DNA from: Pseudomonadales bacterium
GTDB lineage: Bacteria; Pseudomonadota; Gammaproteobacteria; Pseudomonadales; DT-91
Assembly: GCA_013215025.1 (NCBI GenBank)
Contig: JABSRR010000041.1
Location: 1 to 13,859 of the forward strand
Reading direction: 5' to 3'
Length of the DNA stretch: 13,859 bases
Part shown: positions 1 through 7,642 of the stretch, piece after piece
Layout of the letters: the number at the start of each line of letters is the position of its first letter
Numbering within the stretch: the first letter of the stretch is position 1
Position numbers and translations under genes: made by a program
The notes under the pieces: generated by a model
The model's input: only the letters and a program-made list of their open reading frames with translations
What the model was told of the DNA's origin: nothing
The model's database searches: none

Positions 1-782
1 TGACCAAACAAGAGCTTAATCATTATCGCTGGCATCGGCAGTACGCCAGGCCTTGAAAGCGCGCTGGCTAGCTGCTTGGCAAACTCCTGATTTTGCACAA
101 TACCTGGCGAGACACAATTAATAGGCCCTGCAAGCTGCTGATCTTCCAGACAGAAAGCAATAATCCGCACCATATCATTGATGTGGATCCACGGCATCCA
201 TTGCTTGCCGTCGCCGATTGGGCCGCCAAGCCCCAGTTTAAACGCAGGCAGCATATTGGCTAGTGCGCCGCCCTGATTGCTGAGAACTATGCCGGTGCGT
301 AATATGCAGCAGCGAACTCCAAGGGCTTCAACCGCTGAGGCTTGTTGTTCCCAAGCCTGACATAAACGACTGGCAAAGCTGTTATCGCTACTGCCGTTCT
401 CGTCAATGATCGCCTTTTCTCGACCGACGCCATAATAGCCTATTGCAGAGCCGCTGATGAGCAGTTTAGGTTTGTGCGCAGACTGTTGAATAAAGTCGAC
501 CAAAACTTGGGTTTGCTCAACTCGACTTTGCCAGATGGTATCGCGCTGTTTAGCAGTCCAGCGACGACTAGCAATCGGTTCGCCTGCTAGATTGATAATC
601 ACATCCGGTGCGCTAGCCTCATCAAGACTAAGAATATAGCGTAAGTTTTGGCTGGATAGCGCTGGTAGTTGTGTTTGACGGGTCAATACCTGAAGCTGCA
701 GCTCTGGGTAGTGTTGTGCCAGATACTGCGTGAGGGCTGTACCGATCAGTCCAGTACCGCCTGTGATTAAAATAGTTTGCAT
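1..782 (-). CDS. TIGR01777-family NAD(P)-dependent epimerase (YfcH-like), C-terminus cut by window edge
   Basis: About 260 residues are read from an ATG at 782-780 with no stop before the left edge. The N-terminus begins MQTILITGGTGLIG, the Rossmann GGTGLIG dinucleotide-binding loop of extended short-chain dehydrogenases. Further on are NLAGEPIASRRWT, LLISGSAIGYYG and an LGLGGPIGDGKQWMPWIHIND stretch, all hallmarks of the YfcH/SulA-like (TIGR01777) family. The last visible residues, RPGVLPMPAIMIKLLFGQ, match the region shortly before the family's C-terminal end, so I estimate about 40 residues are missing. The substrate of this family is unknown. The Shine-Dalgarno is weak (only TGGA about 9 bases upstream). 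The gene sits 81 bases downstream of ntrC on the same strand with no terminator between, so it could be reached by ntrBC transcription. Family assignment is firm; physiological role is not. Confidence 0.9.
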   Translation of the reverse strand, partial: MQTILITGGTGLIGTALTQYLAQHYPELQLQVLTRQTQLPALSSQNLRYILSLDEASAPDVIINLAGEPIASRRWTAKQRDTIWQSRVEQTQVLVDFIQQSAHKPKLLISGSAIGYYGVGREKAIIDENGSSDNSFASRLCQAWEQQASAVEALGVRCCILRTGIVLSNQGGALANMLPAFKLGLGGPIGDGKQWMPWIHINDMVRIIAFCLEDQQLAGPINCVSPGIVQNQEFAKQLASALSRPGVLPMPAIMIKLLFG

Positions 783-823
783 AGCATGTCCAAAAAGGTT
801 TTTAGCTATACGTACTGATCAAG

Positions 824-862
824 CAATTAGATAGTGTAATTGATTAGTGCAATTCAATAGTG
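824..862. repeat. Three imperfect 13-bp tandem repeats between ntrC and the epimerase gene
   Basis: Three consecutive 13-base units fill positions 824-836, 837-849 and 850-862: CAATTAGATAGTG, TAATTGATTAGTG, CAATTCAATAGTG. All share YAATT at the left and TAGTG at the right. The array ends one base before the ntrC stop codon and covers about half of the 81-base gap in front of the epimerase gene. It could be a tandem operator or a slipped duplication; nothing in the sequence decides between these. Confidence 0.7.
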
Positions 863-863
863 C

Positions 864-2285
864 CTAGGCTTCAGTATCGATCATGTTCAACTCTTTCATC
901 TTGCGGGTCAGGGTATTGCGTCCCCAGCCCAGTAAGATGGCAGCATCGCGTTTGCGACCAAGCGTTTGCTTGAGAGCGGTTTCAATCATCACTCGCTCAA
1001 ACATGGGTACTGCTTGATTCAATATCTCGCTATGCCCGAGTTTTAGCTCGGTTTCGGCCCAGTTGGCTAGCAATTCACACCAGTTGCCCTCTACCGCCTT
1101 GCTGTCACTCGATTTGCCGTCAAGCTGGCTTAACTCTGGTGGTAAATCGCCTAAATGCACCTCTCGACCCGATGCCATGACGGTAATCCAGCGGCAGATG
1201 TTTTCGAGCTGGCGCACGTTGCCGGGCCAGGGTAAGGTGCATATAAATTCATTTGCTGCTTTATCGAGAATCTTAGGTTCAACCTCTAGCTCTTTTGCGG
1301 CTTGGTTTAAGAAGTGCTGAGCCAGCTTAGGTATGTCTTCGCGTCGATCACAGAGTCGCGGCAGGTGAATGCGAATGACGTTTAAACGGTGGAATAAATC
1401 CTCACGAAAGCTGCGCTCTTCGACCAGTTTTTCAAGATCTTGGTGGGTTGCGGCAATAATTCGCACATCAACCTTAACAGGCGTATGACCGCCAACCCGA
1501 TAAAACATGCCATCAGCCAATACGCGTAATAAACGTGTTTGGGTGTCTGCTGGCATGTCGCCAATTTCATCAAGAAATAAAGTGCCGCCGTTGGCTTGTT
1601 CGAAACGCCCTTTGCGCTGCGTATTGGCACCGGTAAAGGCACCTTTTTCGTGACCAAACAGTTCAGACTCCATCAGGTCTTTTGGGATGGCCGCCATATT
1701 GATCGCAATAAAGGGGTTTTCGGCACGTGGGCTATGGCGATGCAGCGCTTGCGCAACCAGCTCTTTACCAGTGCCCGATTCACCATTAATTAACACCGTT
1801 ATATTGGAGTGCGAGAGCCGTCCTATGGCGCGAAACACCTCTTGCATGGCGGGTGCTTCACCAATAATCTCAGTGTGCTCTTCTTGAATATTGACCTCGC
1901 TCAGCTGACTTTCTTGCGCATGCTCGAGGGCGCGTTTAGTCACCTCTAACACTTCATCAATATCAAAAGGTTTCGGCAGATATTCAAATGCGCCACCTTG
2001 ATACGAGGTGACCGCTGAATCAAGGTCAGAATGGGCGGTAGTAATAATTACCGGAAGGTCTGGATGCATTTCCTTAATCGTTGAGAGAAACTCAAAGCCA
2101 TCCATGCCGGGCATACGAATATCGCTGATAATAACATCGGGTTTCACGTTATTTAATTGCAGGCTTGCCTTATCAGCATTGTCAAAGCTGGTGATGCTTA
2201 ATCCAGCTTGCGCTAAAGCCTTTTCTAATACCCAGCGAATTGACTCGTCGTCATCAACTATCCATACAGTTTGTGTGCTCGACAT
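864..2285 (-). CDS. ntrC: NtrC (NR-I), nitrogen-regulation sigma-54 activator
   Basis: 473 residues, the usual full length. Receiver domain at about 5-120, with acidic pocket D11-D13, phospho-acceptor D55 in ISDIRMPGMDG, T82 and K105. AAA+ sigma-54 activation domain at about 140-375, with Walker A GESGTGKE (168-175), the sigma-54 contact loop GAFTGA (215-220) and Walker B GGTLFLDE (233-240). A Fis-type helix-turn-helix closes the protein (about 432-470, KRDAAILLGWGRNTLTRKMK). When phosphorylated by NtrB under nitrogen limitation it should bind enhancer sites and drive sigma-54 promoters, with glnA next door the obvious target. It starts 9 bases after the ntrB stop, with an AGAGGT ribosome-binding site, so the two form one operon. 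No domain is missing. Confidence 0.97.
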   Translation of the reverse strand: MSSTQTVWIVDDDESIRWVLEKALAQAGLSITSFDNADKASLQLNNVKPDVIISDIRMPGMDGFEFLSTIKEMHPDLPVIITTAHSDLDSAVTSYQGGAFEYLPKPFDIDEVLEVTKRALEHAQESQLSEVNIQEEHTEIIGEAPAMQEVFRAIGRLSHSNITVLINGESGTGKELVAQALHRHSPRAENPFIAINMAAIPKDLMESELFGHEKGAFTGANTQRKGRFEQANGGTLFLDEIGDMPADTQTRLLRVLADGMFYRVGGHTPVKVDVRIIAATHQDLEKLVEERSFREDLFHRLNVIRIHLPRLCDRREDIPKLAQHFLNQAAKELEVEPKILDKAANEFICTLPWPGNVRQLENICRWITVMASGREVHLGDLPPELSQLDGKSSDSKAVEGNWCELLANWAETELKLGHSEILNQAVPMFERVMIETALKQTLGRKRDAAILLGWGRNTLTRKMKELNMIDTEA

Positions 2286-2294
2286 AGGTACCTC

Positions 2295-3362
2295 TTATTG
2301 AATCGTCAGTGGTAAGAAAATGGAAAACACGGTCTTGCCGGCCTCACTTTCAAACTTGATTAAACCATTATGCTGGCTGGTAATGGTTTGTGATATAGAA
2401 AGCCCGAGTCCAGTGCCTTGGCTGCGGCCAGTGACCATAGGGAAGAAAAGTCGCTCTTGAAGCTCATACGGGATGCCAGGACCGTTGTCTTCAATATCTA
2501 GCTTCAGCACTAGGCGATGAAATGTTTGATCTATCGTAAACTGGCGCTGAATACGGGTTCTGAACGTGAGCTTCGGGTTGCAGGTGTCAGACTCTAATAA
2601 AGCCTGCATAGCGTTACGGGCTATATTCAGAATAGCCTGGATTAATTGCTCACGATCGGCTTCGATTTCAGGAATCGAAACGTCATAATCGAAACGAATA
2701 TTCAGTTCTTTCTGTGTCTCCGCCAGCAGCAGCTTGCGCACGTGTTCAATAATCTCAATGATGTTGATCGGCTCGATATCTAATGCTTCTCTTGGCCCAA
2801 GCATTTGGTCAACTAAGTTGCGCAGGCGGTCTGCCTCTCGAATAATAATGGTGGTGTATTCGCGCTGACTAGGGTCGTTAAGTTCGCGCTCCAGTAACTG
2901 CGCTGAGCCTCGTAAGCCTCCAAGCGGGTTTTTCACCTCATGTGCCAGGCCCCGAATCAGCTGGCGCGAAACTTTTTCAGAAGACAGCAGCATCTTTTCT
3001 TGTGAAATCCGAATGGCGCGGTCTAGCGGCTGTATTTCCATTAAGCATAAGTCGTCAACGTCGCTAAGCGGCGTCACGGTATAGTCAACATTGATTTCCG
3101 TTGGGGTGGATAAATGTAATGTCGTTTGTCGTTTGGTGATTCTGGCATTATCGGCAAAGGCCTTGCTTAAGCCCTCAGGCACAATGCCATTTTCAGATAA
3201 TAATTCAGTAACGTGCAGCCCTTCTAATCGTTTGGCGCTCAGCTGCATAAGATTTTCGGCTGAGGTGTTCATGTACTGGATATGCAGTTTGCGATTAAAC
3301 AACATCACAGCAGTGTGCATATTGTCTAAAATGTGATGATATTTTGCGCTATTACTGATCAT
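2295..3362 (-). CDS. ntrB: NtrB (NR-II), nitrogen-regulation sensor histidine kinase
   Basis: 355 residues, typical for the family, with no membrane segment, so cytoplasmic. An N-terminal PAS domain spans about 8-115. The dimerisation/phosphotransfer helix carries H141 in GLAHEVKNPLGGLRGSAQLL. The HATPase domain follows, with an N box (ILNIARNAMQALLE), G1 (DIEDNGPGI) and a G2/G3 region ending in GRSQGTGLGLSISQTI. NtrB autophosphorylates and transfers to NtrC, or dephosphorylates NtrC-P when PII (GlnB) binds under nitrogen excess. The start ATG at 3362 has no clear Shine-Dalgarno, but the encoded N-terminus (ILDNMHTAVMLFNR) is the expected beginning of NtrB. It precedes ntrC in one operon. Confidence 0.96.
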   Translation of the reverse strand: MISNSAKYHHILDNMHTAVMLFNRKLHIQYMNTSAENLMQLSAKRLEGLHVTELLSENGIVPEGLSKAFADNARITKRQTTLHLSTPTEINVDYTVTPLSDVDDLCLMEIQPLDRAIRISQEKMLLSSEKVSRQLIRGLAHEVKNPLGGLRGSAQLLERELNDPSQREYTTIIIREADRLRNLVDQMLGPREALDIEPINIIEIIEHVRKLLLAETQKELNIRFDYDVSIPEIEADREQLIQAILNIARNAMQALLESDTCNPKLTFRTRIQRQFTIDQTFHRLVLKLDIEDNGPGIPYELQERLFFPMVTGRSQGTGLGLSISQTITSQHNGLIKFESEAGKTVFSIFLPLTIQ

Positions 3363-3554
3363 TAGAAATTTACAGCGTTACTAATTTGTTTATTCTGGTG
3401 CTATTAAAAGCAAATTATGAGCCAGATTTAAACACTTCAGTAAGCTATTGCGCTATAGGAGATCTTCAGCGCTGTTATGGTGCGATATAAAATTATAGAT
3501 GATCAGTTTTGAATAGCGAGGCAAAAAATGCCTCATATCAGTGCAATAGCTTTG
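3363..3554. other. Intergenic region upstream of ntrBC, with a 6-bp hairpin
   Basis: 192 bases separate ntrB from the upstream DUF4124-type gene on the same strand. An inverted repeat GAGGCA-aaaaa-TGCCTC lies at 3518-3534, about 20 bases past the stop of the upstream gene. It lacks a following T-tract on either strand, so it is at best a weak terminator or an mRNA 3'-end structure. I could not find a convincing -10/-35 pair, sigma-54 element or NtrC box for ntrBC here, although a promoter must exist unless transcription reads through from upstream. Confidence 0.4.
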
Positions 3555-4019
3555 CTACTGTTGTTTCGATAGGGCTTTTAATGCCTGCTTTGCCGCATCA
3601 AGTCGCGCTTCAGCGTCAGCAACACGCTGCTTATATTGTGGGCTGTCGCGAGTAAAACCGCCGTTGCTGGTCTTGGTAAAGAGTTTGTCGCCCTCGCGAT
3701 ATATTTTTGCGCTGTCGAGTTCGCGCTGAGCCTGCTTAATTGCCTTTTTTGCCTCGGATTTCGATAAGCCTTCATTGCTCTCAGTAGGCCCTCGTCTGAG
3801 CTCTTCGCCATCTGGCTGCATCTGCCGTAACTGTTCTACATCAATGCTTTGCATCGTGTTGGTATTGGGCGGCTCAATGGTTTCAGATTGGCTAGAGCTG
3901 GGCATATCGCTGAAGCTTATATTGCCATCTTTGTCGACGGTTTTATAAATTTCTGCATGGCTCAACTGGCCAATGGTTAATGGTAAGGCTATCACGACAA
4001 TCGCTAATAGGTTTCGCAT
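3555..4019 (-). CDS. DUF4124-type secreted small protein
   Basis: 154 residues from the ATG at 4019. I prefer this to a GTG at 4025 because AAGGAG (4030-4025) lies 5 bases before the ATG and overlaps the GTG. Residues 1-22 are a signal peptide (hydrophobic LLAIVVIALPLTIG, cleavage expected after SHA), so the product is periplasmic or envelope-associated. The mature start, EIYKTVDKDGNISFSDMPS, is the DUF4124 motif, a short beta-rich segment common in proteobacterial envelope proteins. The remainder is charged and alanine/glutamine-rich (about 85-154) and looks helical, with coiled-coil character near the C-terminus. No enzymatic motif is visible and the function is unknown. Genes of this kind are known between glnA and ntrB in related gammaproteobacteria. 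It is separated from glnA by a strong terminator, so it probably has its own promoter. Confidence 0.85.
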   Translation of the reverse strand: MRNLLAIVVIALPLTIGQLSHAEIYKTVDKDGNISFSDMPSSSQSETIEPPNTNTMQSIDVEQLRQMQPDGEELRRGPTESNEGLSKSEAKKAIKQAQRELDSAKIYREGDKLFTKTSNGGFTRDSPQYKQRVADAEARLDAAKQALKALSKQQ

Positions 4020-4064
4020 AATCACTCCTTAATCTATTGCTAGAGTGTAGTGGAGTAGCAGGCA

Positions 4065-4094
4065 TAAAAAAACCCGCTATTGCTAGCGGGTTTT
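4065..4094. terminator. Bidirectional intrinsic terminator downstream of glnA
   Basis: A perfect 9-bp stem AACCCGCTA (4071-4079) / TAGCGGGTT (4084-4092) has a TTGC loop. In the glnA direction (minus strand) it is followed by seven T (complement of the A-run 4066-4072), a textbook intrinsic terminator 27 bases past the glnA stop. On the plus strand it is followed by TTTT, so it may also work weakly in the other direction. Confidence 0.9.
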
Positions 4095-4118
4095 GATTTT
4101 GTGATGTGTAGCTGAGGT

Positions 4119-5525
4119 TTAGCAGCTGTAGTACATATCAAATTCAACAGGATGCGTAGTTGAGTTAAGGCGTTCAACTTCTTCCATTTTAAGATCAATA
4201 TAGCCATCAATCATGTCATCATCCATTACGCCGCCAGCTTTCAAGAAGTCGCGGTCTGCATCAAGTGCTTGAAGTGCTTGCTCAAGGCTTGAAGCAACCG
4301 TAGGGATCTGCGCCGCTTCTTCAGCTGGTAGGTCGTAAAGATCTTTATCTGCTGCCTCGCCCGGGTGAATTTTGTTTTGGATGCCGTCGATACCTGCCAT
4401 TAACATCGCTGTGAATGCAAGGTATGGGTTAGCTGTTGGGTCACCAAAACGTACTTCAATACGGCTAGCTTTCGGGCTAGGAACGAATGGAATACGGATA
4501 GAAGCAGAACGGTTGCGTGCAGAGTAAGCTAGCATAACCGGTGCTTCAAAGCCTGGAACCAAACGCTTATAAGAGTTGGTTGACGCGTTAGCGAAGGCAT
4601 TGACTGCACGTGCGTGCTTGATAATACCGCCGATGTAGTAAAGCGCGGTTTCACTTAGGCCAGCGTAAGCGTCGCCAGCGAACTGGTTAACGCCATCCTT
4701 AGAAATAGATTGGTGTACGTGCATACCAGAACCGTTATCGCCAACAATTGGCTTAGGCATGAAGGTCGCTGTTTTGCCATAAGCATGCGCAACATTGTGC
4801 ACACAGTACTTAAGAATTTGAACTTCATCAGCTTTTTCTACTAAAGAGTTAGCGCCAACACCGATCTCACACTGACCTGCAGTACCTACCTCATGGTGAT
4901 GTACTTCAATCACTAAGCCCATTGCTTCCATGGCGTTACACATAGCGCCACGAAGATCGTGTAGAGAGTCAACTGGCGGTACAGGGAAGTAACCACCTTT
5001 AACGCCTGGGCGGTGACCCATATTGCCGTCAGGGAATGACGCGTCTGTAGCCCAAGCAGCTTCTTCAGAGTTGATCTCATATGAAGCGCCAGACATCTCA
5101 ACTTTCCATTTTACGTCGTCAAATACGAAAAACTCAGGCTCAGGACCGAATAATACAGAATCGCCAATGCCGGTAGATTTTAAGAATTCAACTGCGCGCT
5201 CACCGATAGAGCGTGGGTCACGGTTGTAACCTTCGCCAGTGATAGGGTCAACAATGCCGCAGCGAACAATCACAGTGACTTCGTCGGTAAATGGGTCAAG
5301 AATAGAGGCATTGTCATCTGGCATTAAGATCATGTCAGATTCGTTGATGTCTTTCCAACCTTCGATTGATGAGCCATCGAACATTTTACCGTCTTCGAAG
5401 AAGCCTTCATCAACTTCGCTTGATGGGATGGTTACGTGTTGCTCTTTACCACGTGGATCGGTAAAGCGTAGGTCAACCCACTTAGCTTCACTGTCTTGAA
5501 TTAACTTCAGAGTGTTCTCTGACAT
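4119..5525 (-). CDS. glnA: Glutamine synthetase type I (GSI-beta)
   Basis: 468 residues, the length of the Escherichia coli-type dodecameric enzyme. It makes glutamine from glutamate, ammonia and ATP. The beta-Grasp N-terminal domain (about 14-98) contains FDGSSIEGW. The catalytic domain includes the metal-binding stretch [10 protein letters not shown], the [10 protein letters not shown] substrate/metal loop, and NRSASIRIP with [17 protein letters not shown]. The adenylylation tyrosine is present as Y397 in [10 protein letters not shown], so activity should be turned down by GlnE adenylylation. The last residues are YYSC, where many relatives end YYSV, a harmless-looking variation. GGAGG lies about 7 bases before the ATG. 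Transcription is predicted to come from a sigma-54 promoter with NtrC sites upstream and a structured leader, described separately. Confidence 0.98.
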   Translation of the reverse strand: MSENTLKLIQDSEAKWVDLRFTDPRGKEQHVTIPSSEVDEGFFEDGKMFDGSSIEGWKDINESDMILMPDDNASILDPFTDEVTVIVRCGIVDPITGEGYNRDPRSIGERAVEFLKSTGIGDSVLFGPEPEFFVFDDVKWKVEMSGASYEINSEEAAWATDASFPDGNMGHRPGVKGGYFPVPPVDSLHDLRGAMCNAMEAMGLVIEVHHHEVGTAGQCEIGVGANSLVEKADEVQILKYCVHNVAHAYGKTATFMPKPIVGDNGSGMHVHQSISKDGVNQFAGDAYAGLSETALYYIGGIIKHARAVNAFANASTNSYKRLVPGFEAPVMLAYSARNRSASIRIPFVPSPKASRIEVRFGDPTANPYLAFTAMLMAGIDGIQNKIHPGEAADKDLYDLPAEEAAQIPTVASSLEQALQALDADRDFLKAGGVMDDDMIDGYIDLKMEEVERLNSTTHPVEFDMYYSC

Positions 5526-5581
5526 TATATGCCTCCAGTTTAGTCATTATTACTTTTAGGCCGGCAAGCCTGAAAGTTTCC

Positions 5582-5649
5582 AAAAAATAGCCATGCGATT
5601 ATAGCTTGATTTCAAGCTATGGCTAGACATCTAAAAGGTTAAGATGTCT
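5582..5649 (-). promoter_or_regulatory. Structured glnA leader: two adjacent hairpins followed by U6 (possible attenuator)
   Basis: On the minus strand, reading toward glnA, the first hairpin is AGACATCT/AGATGTCT (8 bp; arms 5649-5642 and 5632-5625; 9-base loop). Immediately after it comes a 14-bp composite stem: TAGCCAT (5625-5619) plus AGCTTGA (5618-5612), a 2-base apex in strict counting, then TCAAGCT (5609-5603) and ATGGCTA (5594-5588), with an 8-base bulge (5602-5595) on the 3' side. Six T follow directly (complement of A 5582-5587). It lies 57-125 bases before the glnA ATG, inside the transcript predicted from the sigma-54 promoter. The hairpin-plus-U architecture resembles an intrinsic terminator, but the bulge makes its strength uncertain. 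It does not resemble the known cyanobacterial glnA glutamine riboswitch. Any regulatory role is inference. Confidence 0.5.
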
Positions 5650-5680
5650 GCCGCAATTGCTTCACAGTGAGGCTTTATGA

Positions 5681-5696
5681 AGCACGAAATATGCCA
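5681..5696 (-). promoter_or_regulatory. Predicted sigma-54 (-24/-12) promoter of glnA
   Basis: The minus strand reads TGGCATATTTCGTGCT, with the GG and GC dinucleotides exactly 10 bases apart. It matches the sigma-54 consensus TGGCAC-N5-TTGCW at 10 of the informative positions. The predicted start is near 5670, giving a leader of about 145 bases. The encoded NtrC and the upstream NtrC-like boxes support the assignment. Confidence 0.82.
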
Positions 5697-5767
5697 ATGG
5701 CAATTATTTGCTAAGTATCTGAAAGTAGGTGTCGAAATTGAAACTTGCGACTTGGCAGTGAATGCAG

Positions 5768-5815
5768 TGCACCAATAAAATGCTTGGCACTATTATTGTG
5801 CGTTTTTGTGGTGCA
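5768..5815. promoter_or_regulatory. NtrC-binding enhancer cluster upstream of glnA
   Basis: Three 17-bp boxes resemble the NtrC consensus TGCAC-N7-GTGCA: TGCACCAATAAAATGCT (5768-5784), GGCACTATTATTGTGCG (5786-5802, both half-sites GCAC/GTGC intact) and TGCGTTTTTGTGGTGCA (5799-5815). Their centres lie about 106, 124 and 137 bases upstream of the predicted sigma-54 start. The first and third are 31 bp apart, three helical turns. From known biology, the two strong E. coli glnAp2 enhancers sit near -108 and -140, so this geometry fits well. Which boxes are truly bound cannot be told from sequence. Confidence 0.75.
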
Positions 5816-5877
5816 TTTTAAATTTTGGTGCCGGAAATGAGCACTTTTGGTTCATCACGCAAAGCAGCAAAATAAAC

Positions 5878-5886
5878 TGTTATACT
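5878..5886 (+). promoter_or_regulatory. Extended -10 promoter of thiI
   Basis: TGTTATACT is an extended -10 element (TGN before TATACT) 29 bases upstream of the thiI ATG, giving a predicted leader of about 23 bases. No good -35 hexamer is seen at the proper distance, which is typical of extended -10 promoters. Confidence 0.6.
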
Positions 5887-5915
5887 GATGACTTTTAGCA
5901 AGACAGAATATTCTC

Positions 5916-7376
5916 ATGCAGTTTGTGATCAAACTTTTCCCTGAAATCACGATAAAGTCAAAGCCTGTGCGCAAGCAAATGATTCAGCGTCTGCAGAATA
6001 ATCTTGCCAACTTGATGCGCTCGATTGACTCGCAGATACAAGTCAAAAAAGAATGGGACAAAATGGTGGTTAATGTTTTGACCCGCGATGCAGAGGTGAT
6101 TGAGCGTGTCAAAAGCTGCTTGGCCAATACACCAGGGATTGCCTATTTTCTTGAGGTTGATATCACAGGCTTTGAGAGCTTAGATGATATTTGTCAGGCG
6201 GTTGCTGATTACTATTTGGATAAGCTTGATCACAAGACCTTTGTTGTGCGCTGTAAACGAGCTGGGGATCACCCCTGGAGCAGTCATGCGATCGAGCGAA
6301 GCGTGGGGGCTTATCTGAATCAACGCTGTGACAGCGCCAGTGTGAATTTGAAACAAGCTGATATCACCGTCAACCTAGAAGTCAGAGACAAAACCGTTTA
6401 CGTGGTTAAGCAGCGTATTGAAGGTTTGGGTGGCTATCCAGTTGGCGAGCTTGAGCCAGTGTTATCCCTATTGTCTGGTGGCTTCGATTCGCCAGTCGCC
6501 TCATTCATGTGTATAAAGCGTGGCATGCCCACACATTTTGTGTTTTTTAATCTCGGCGGTCGTGATCATGAGCTTGGAGTAAAAGAGGTTGCTTACTATT
6601 TATGGTCTAAATATTCAGCATCGCGACGGGTGCAATTTATCAGTGTGCCATTTGAAGGCGTGGTAGCCGAGATACTAGACAATATAGACGATTCGCAAAT
6701 GGGGGTGGTGCTAAAACGCATGATGTATCGTGCGGCCAATGCAGTCGCTGACAAAATGAATATCAAGGCACTGGTTACCGGCGAGGCGGTGGCTCAGGTG
6801 TCCAGTCAAACAATCAGTAATCTTGCAGTGATTGACCAAGTAACCGATAAGCTGGTGCTGCGGCCATTGATTAGCTCTGATAAAGAGGAAATTATTCAGC
6901 TTGCAAAGCAGATTGGCACAGACGAATTCGCGGCGGCCATGCCCGAATATTGTGGCGTTATTTCTGTTAAACCAACAACCAAAGCGCGGGATTACCGCAT
7001 AGAACACCAAGAGAGTCGCTTTGATTTCGCTGTCTTGGATCAGGCGCTAGAACAGGCGCGTTATATCAATATTGATCAGATGGGGGATATTGAGCGTTCT
7101 GAGCATGTCGAAGAGTTTCAGTTTGTAGTGGCTGAGGCGGTGCTGATTGATATTCGCCATCCTGATGAAGTTCTGGCTAGGCCCTTACAATTAAAGTCTG
7201 GTAGCAGCTTAACAATTCCTTTTTATGCCTTGCATAAGCAAATAGCTGAGCTCGATAAGGCTGGCAAATACCTGCTTTATTGCGAGAAAGGCGTGATGAG
7301 TCACCTGCATGCGGCACATTTGCAAGATCAAGGCTTTAATGTGGCGGTATATAGACCAAAAAAATTGGCGCATTAA
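5916..7376 (+). CDS. thiI: ThiI, tRNA 4-thiouridine synthetase / thiamine sulfur carrier
   Basis: 486 residues, the long form with a C-terminal rhodanese domain. ThiI adenylates U8 of tRNAs and transfers persulfide sulfur to give 4-thiouridine; in enterics the rhodanese domain also supports thiamine thiazole synthesis. A ferredoxin-like and THUMP region fills about 1-165. The PP-loop ATP-binding motif SGGFDS is at 187-192. A cysteine at 346 in EYCGVIS and the rhodanese catalytic C456 in LLYCEKGVMS correspond to the E. coli disulfide pair. The ATG at 5916 has only a poor Shine-Dalgarno, but MQFVIKLFPEITIKS is the expected N-terminus. It is transcribed divergently from glnA, as in Pseudomonas. 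All catalytic residues are present. Confidence 0.97.
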   Translation: MQFVIKLFPEITIKSKPVRKQMIQRLQNNLANLMRSIDSQIQVKKEWDKMVVNVLTRDAEVIERVKSCLANTPGIAYFLEVDITGFESLDDICQAVADYYLDKLDHKTFVVRCKRAGDHPWSSHAIERSVGAYLNQRCDSASVNLKQADITVNLEVRDKTVYVVKQRIEGLGGYPVGELEPVLSLLSGGFDSPVASFMCIKRGMPTHFVFFNLGGRDHELGVKEVAYYLWSKYSASRRVQFISVPFEGVVAEILDNIDDSQMGVVLKRMMYRAANAVADKMNIKALVTGEAVAQVSSQTISNLAVIDQVTDKLVLRPLISSDKEEIIQLAKQIGTDEFAAAMPEYCGVISVKPTTKARDYRIEHQESRFDFAVLDQALEQARYINIDQMGDIERSEHVEEFQFVVAEAVLIDIRHPDEVLARPLQLKSGSSLTIPFYALHKQIAELDKAGKYLLYCEKGVMSHLHAAHLQDQGFNVAVYRPKKLAH

Positions 7377-7444
7377 TCATCGCATGGTTGAACTTTTTAT
7401 GCCTTTGATACTCATATAGTTATAACGCTTGAGGAGGGTATCTT

Positions 7445-7642
7445 ATGCAAAAGCAAGTCGTGAATCAGATTGAAAGAAGCCGAGACGGTAATTATATAGT
7501 TGTCGATGGCCGTGAATATGTTTGTGTGGAGCACATCGTGGCTACGCAAAATTGGCTGCAGAGTGAAAAATCTCGCGGCGCTGCAGGGCTTAATCCTTCG
7601 ATGCCGGTAACTCAGCAAGCAAATGATGTCTGGGCTGCTTAA
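7445..7642 (+). CDS. Small conserved-looking hypothetical protein (65 aa)
   Basis: A 65-residue reading frame with a very strong ribosome-binding site: AGGAGG at 7432-7437, seven bases before the ATG. This, and an intrinsic terminator 142 bases after its stop, argue that it is a real gene. The sequence starts MQKQVVNQIERSRDGNYIVVDGREYVCVEH. It has no signal peptide or membrane helix and looks like a small soluble protein with a beta-hairpin (NYIVVDGREYVCV) followed by a short helix (VATQNWLQSEKS). One cysteine is present. I do not recognise the family. It is 68 bases downstream of thiI on the same strand, so it could be co-transcribed with thiI or have its own promoter. Confidence 0.65.
   Translation: MQKQVVNQIERSRDGNYIVVDGREYVCVEHIVATQNWLQSEKSRGAAGLNPSMPVTQQANDVWAA

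Noticed and set aside
3518..3534. Hairpin GAGGCA-aaaaa-TGCCTC as an intrinsic terminator
   Set aside because: The stem is only 6 bp and has no T-tract on its downstream side in either direction; kept only as a note on the intergenic region.
4020..4025. GTG start of the DUF4124-type gene
   Set aside because: The GTG overlaps the Shine-Dalgarno AAGGAG, which is spaced correctly for the ATG at 4019.
5698..5712. Sigma-54-like TGGCAATTATTTGCT on the plus strand facing thiI
   Set aside because: GG and GC are 9 rather than 10 bases apart, a spacing that generally abolishes sigma-54 recognition, and thiI has an extended -10 element nearer its start.
6711..7010. 99-codon minus-strand open frame inside thiI
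   Set aside because: Antisense to conserved catalytic sequence of ThiI, with no start signal.
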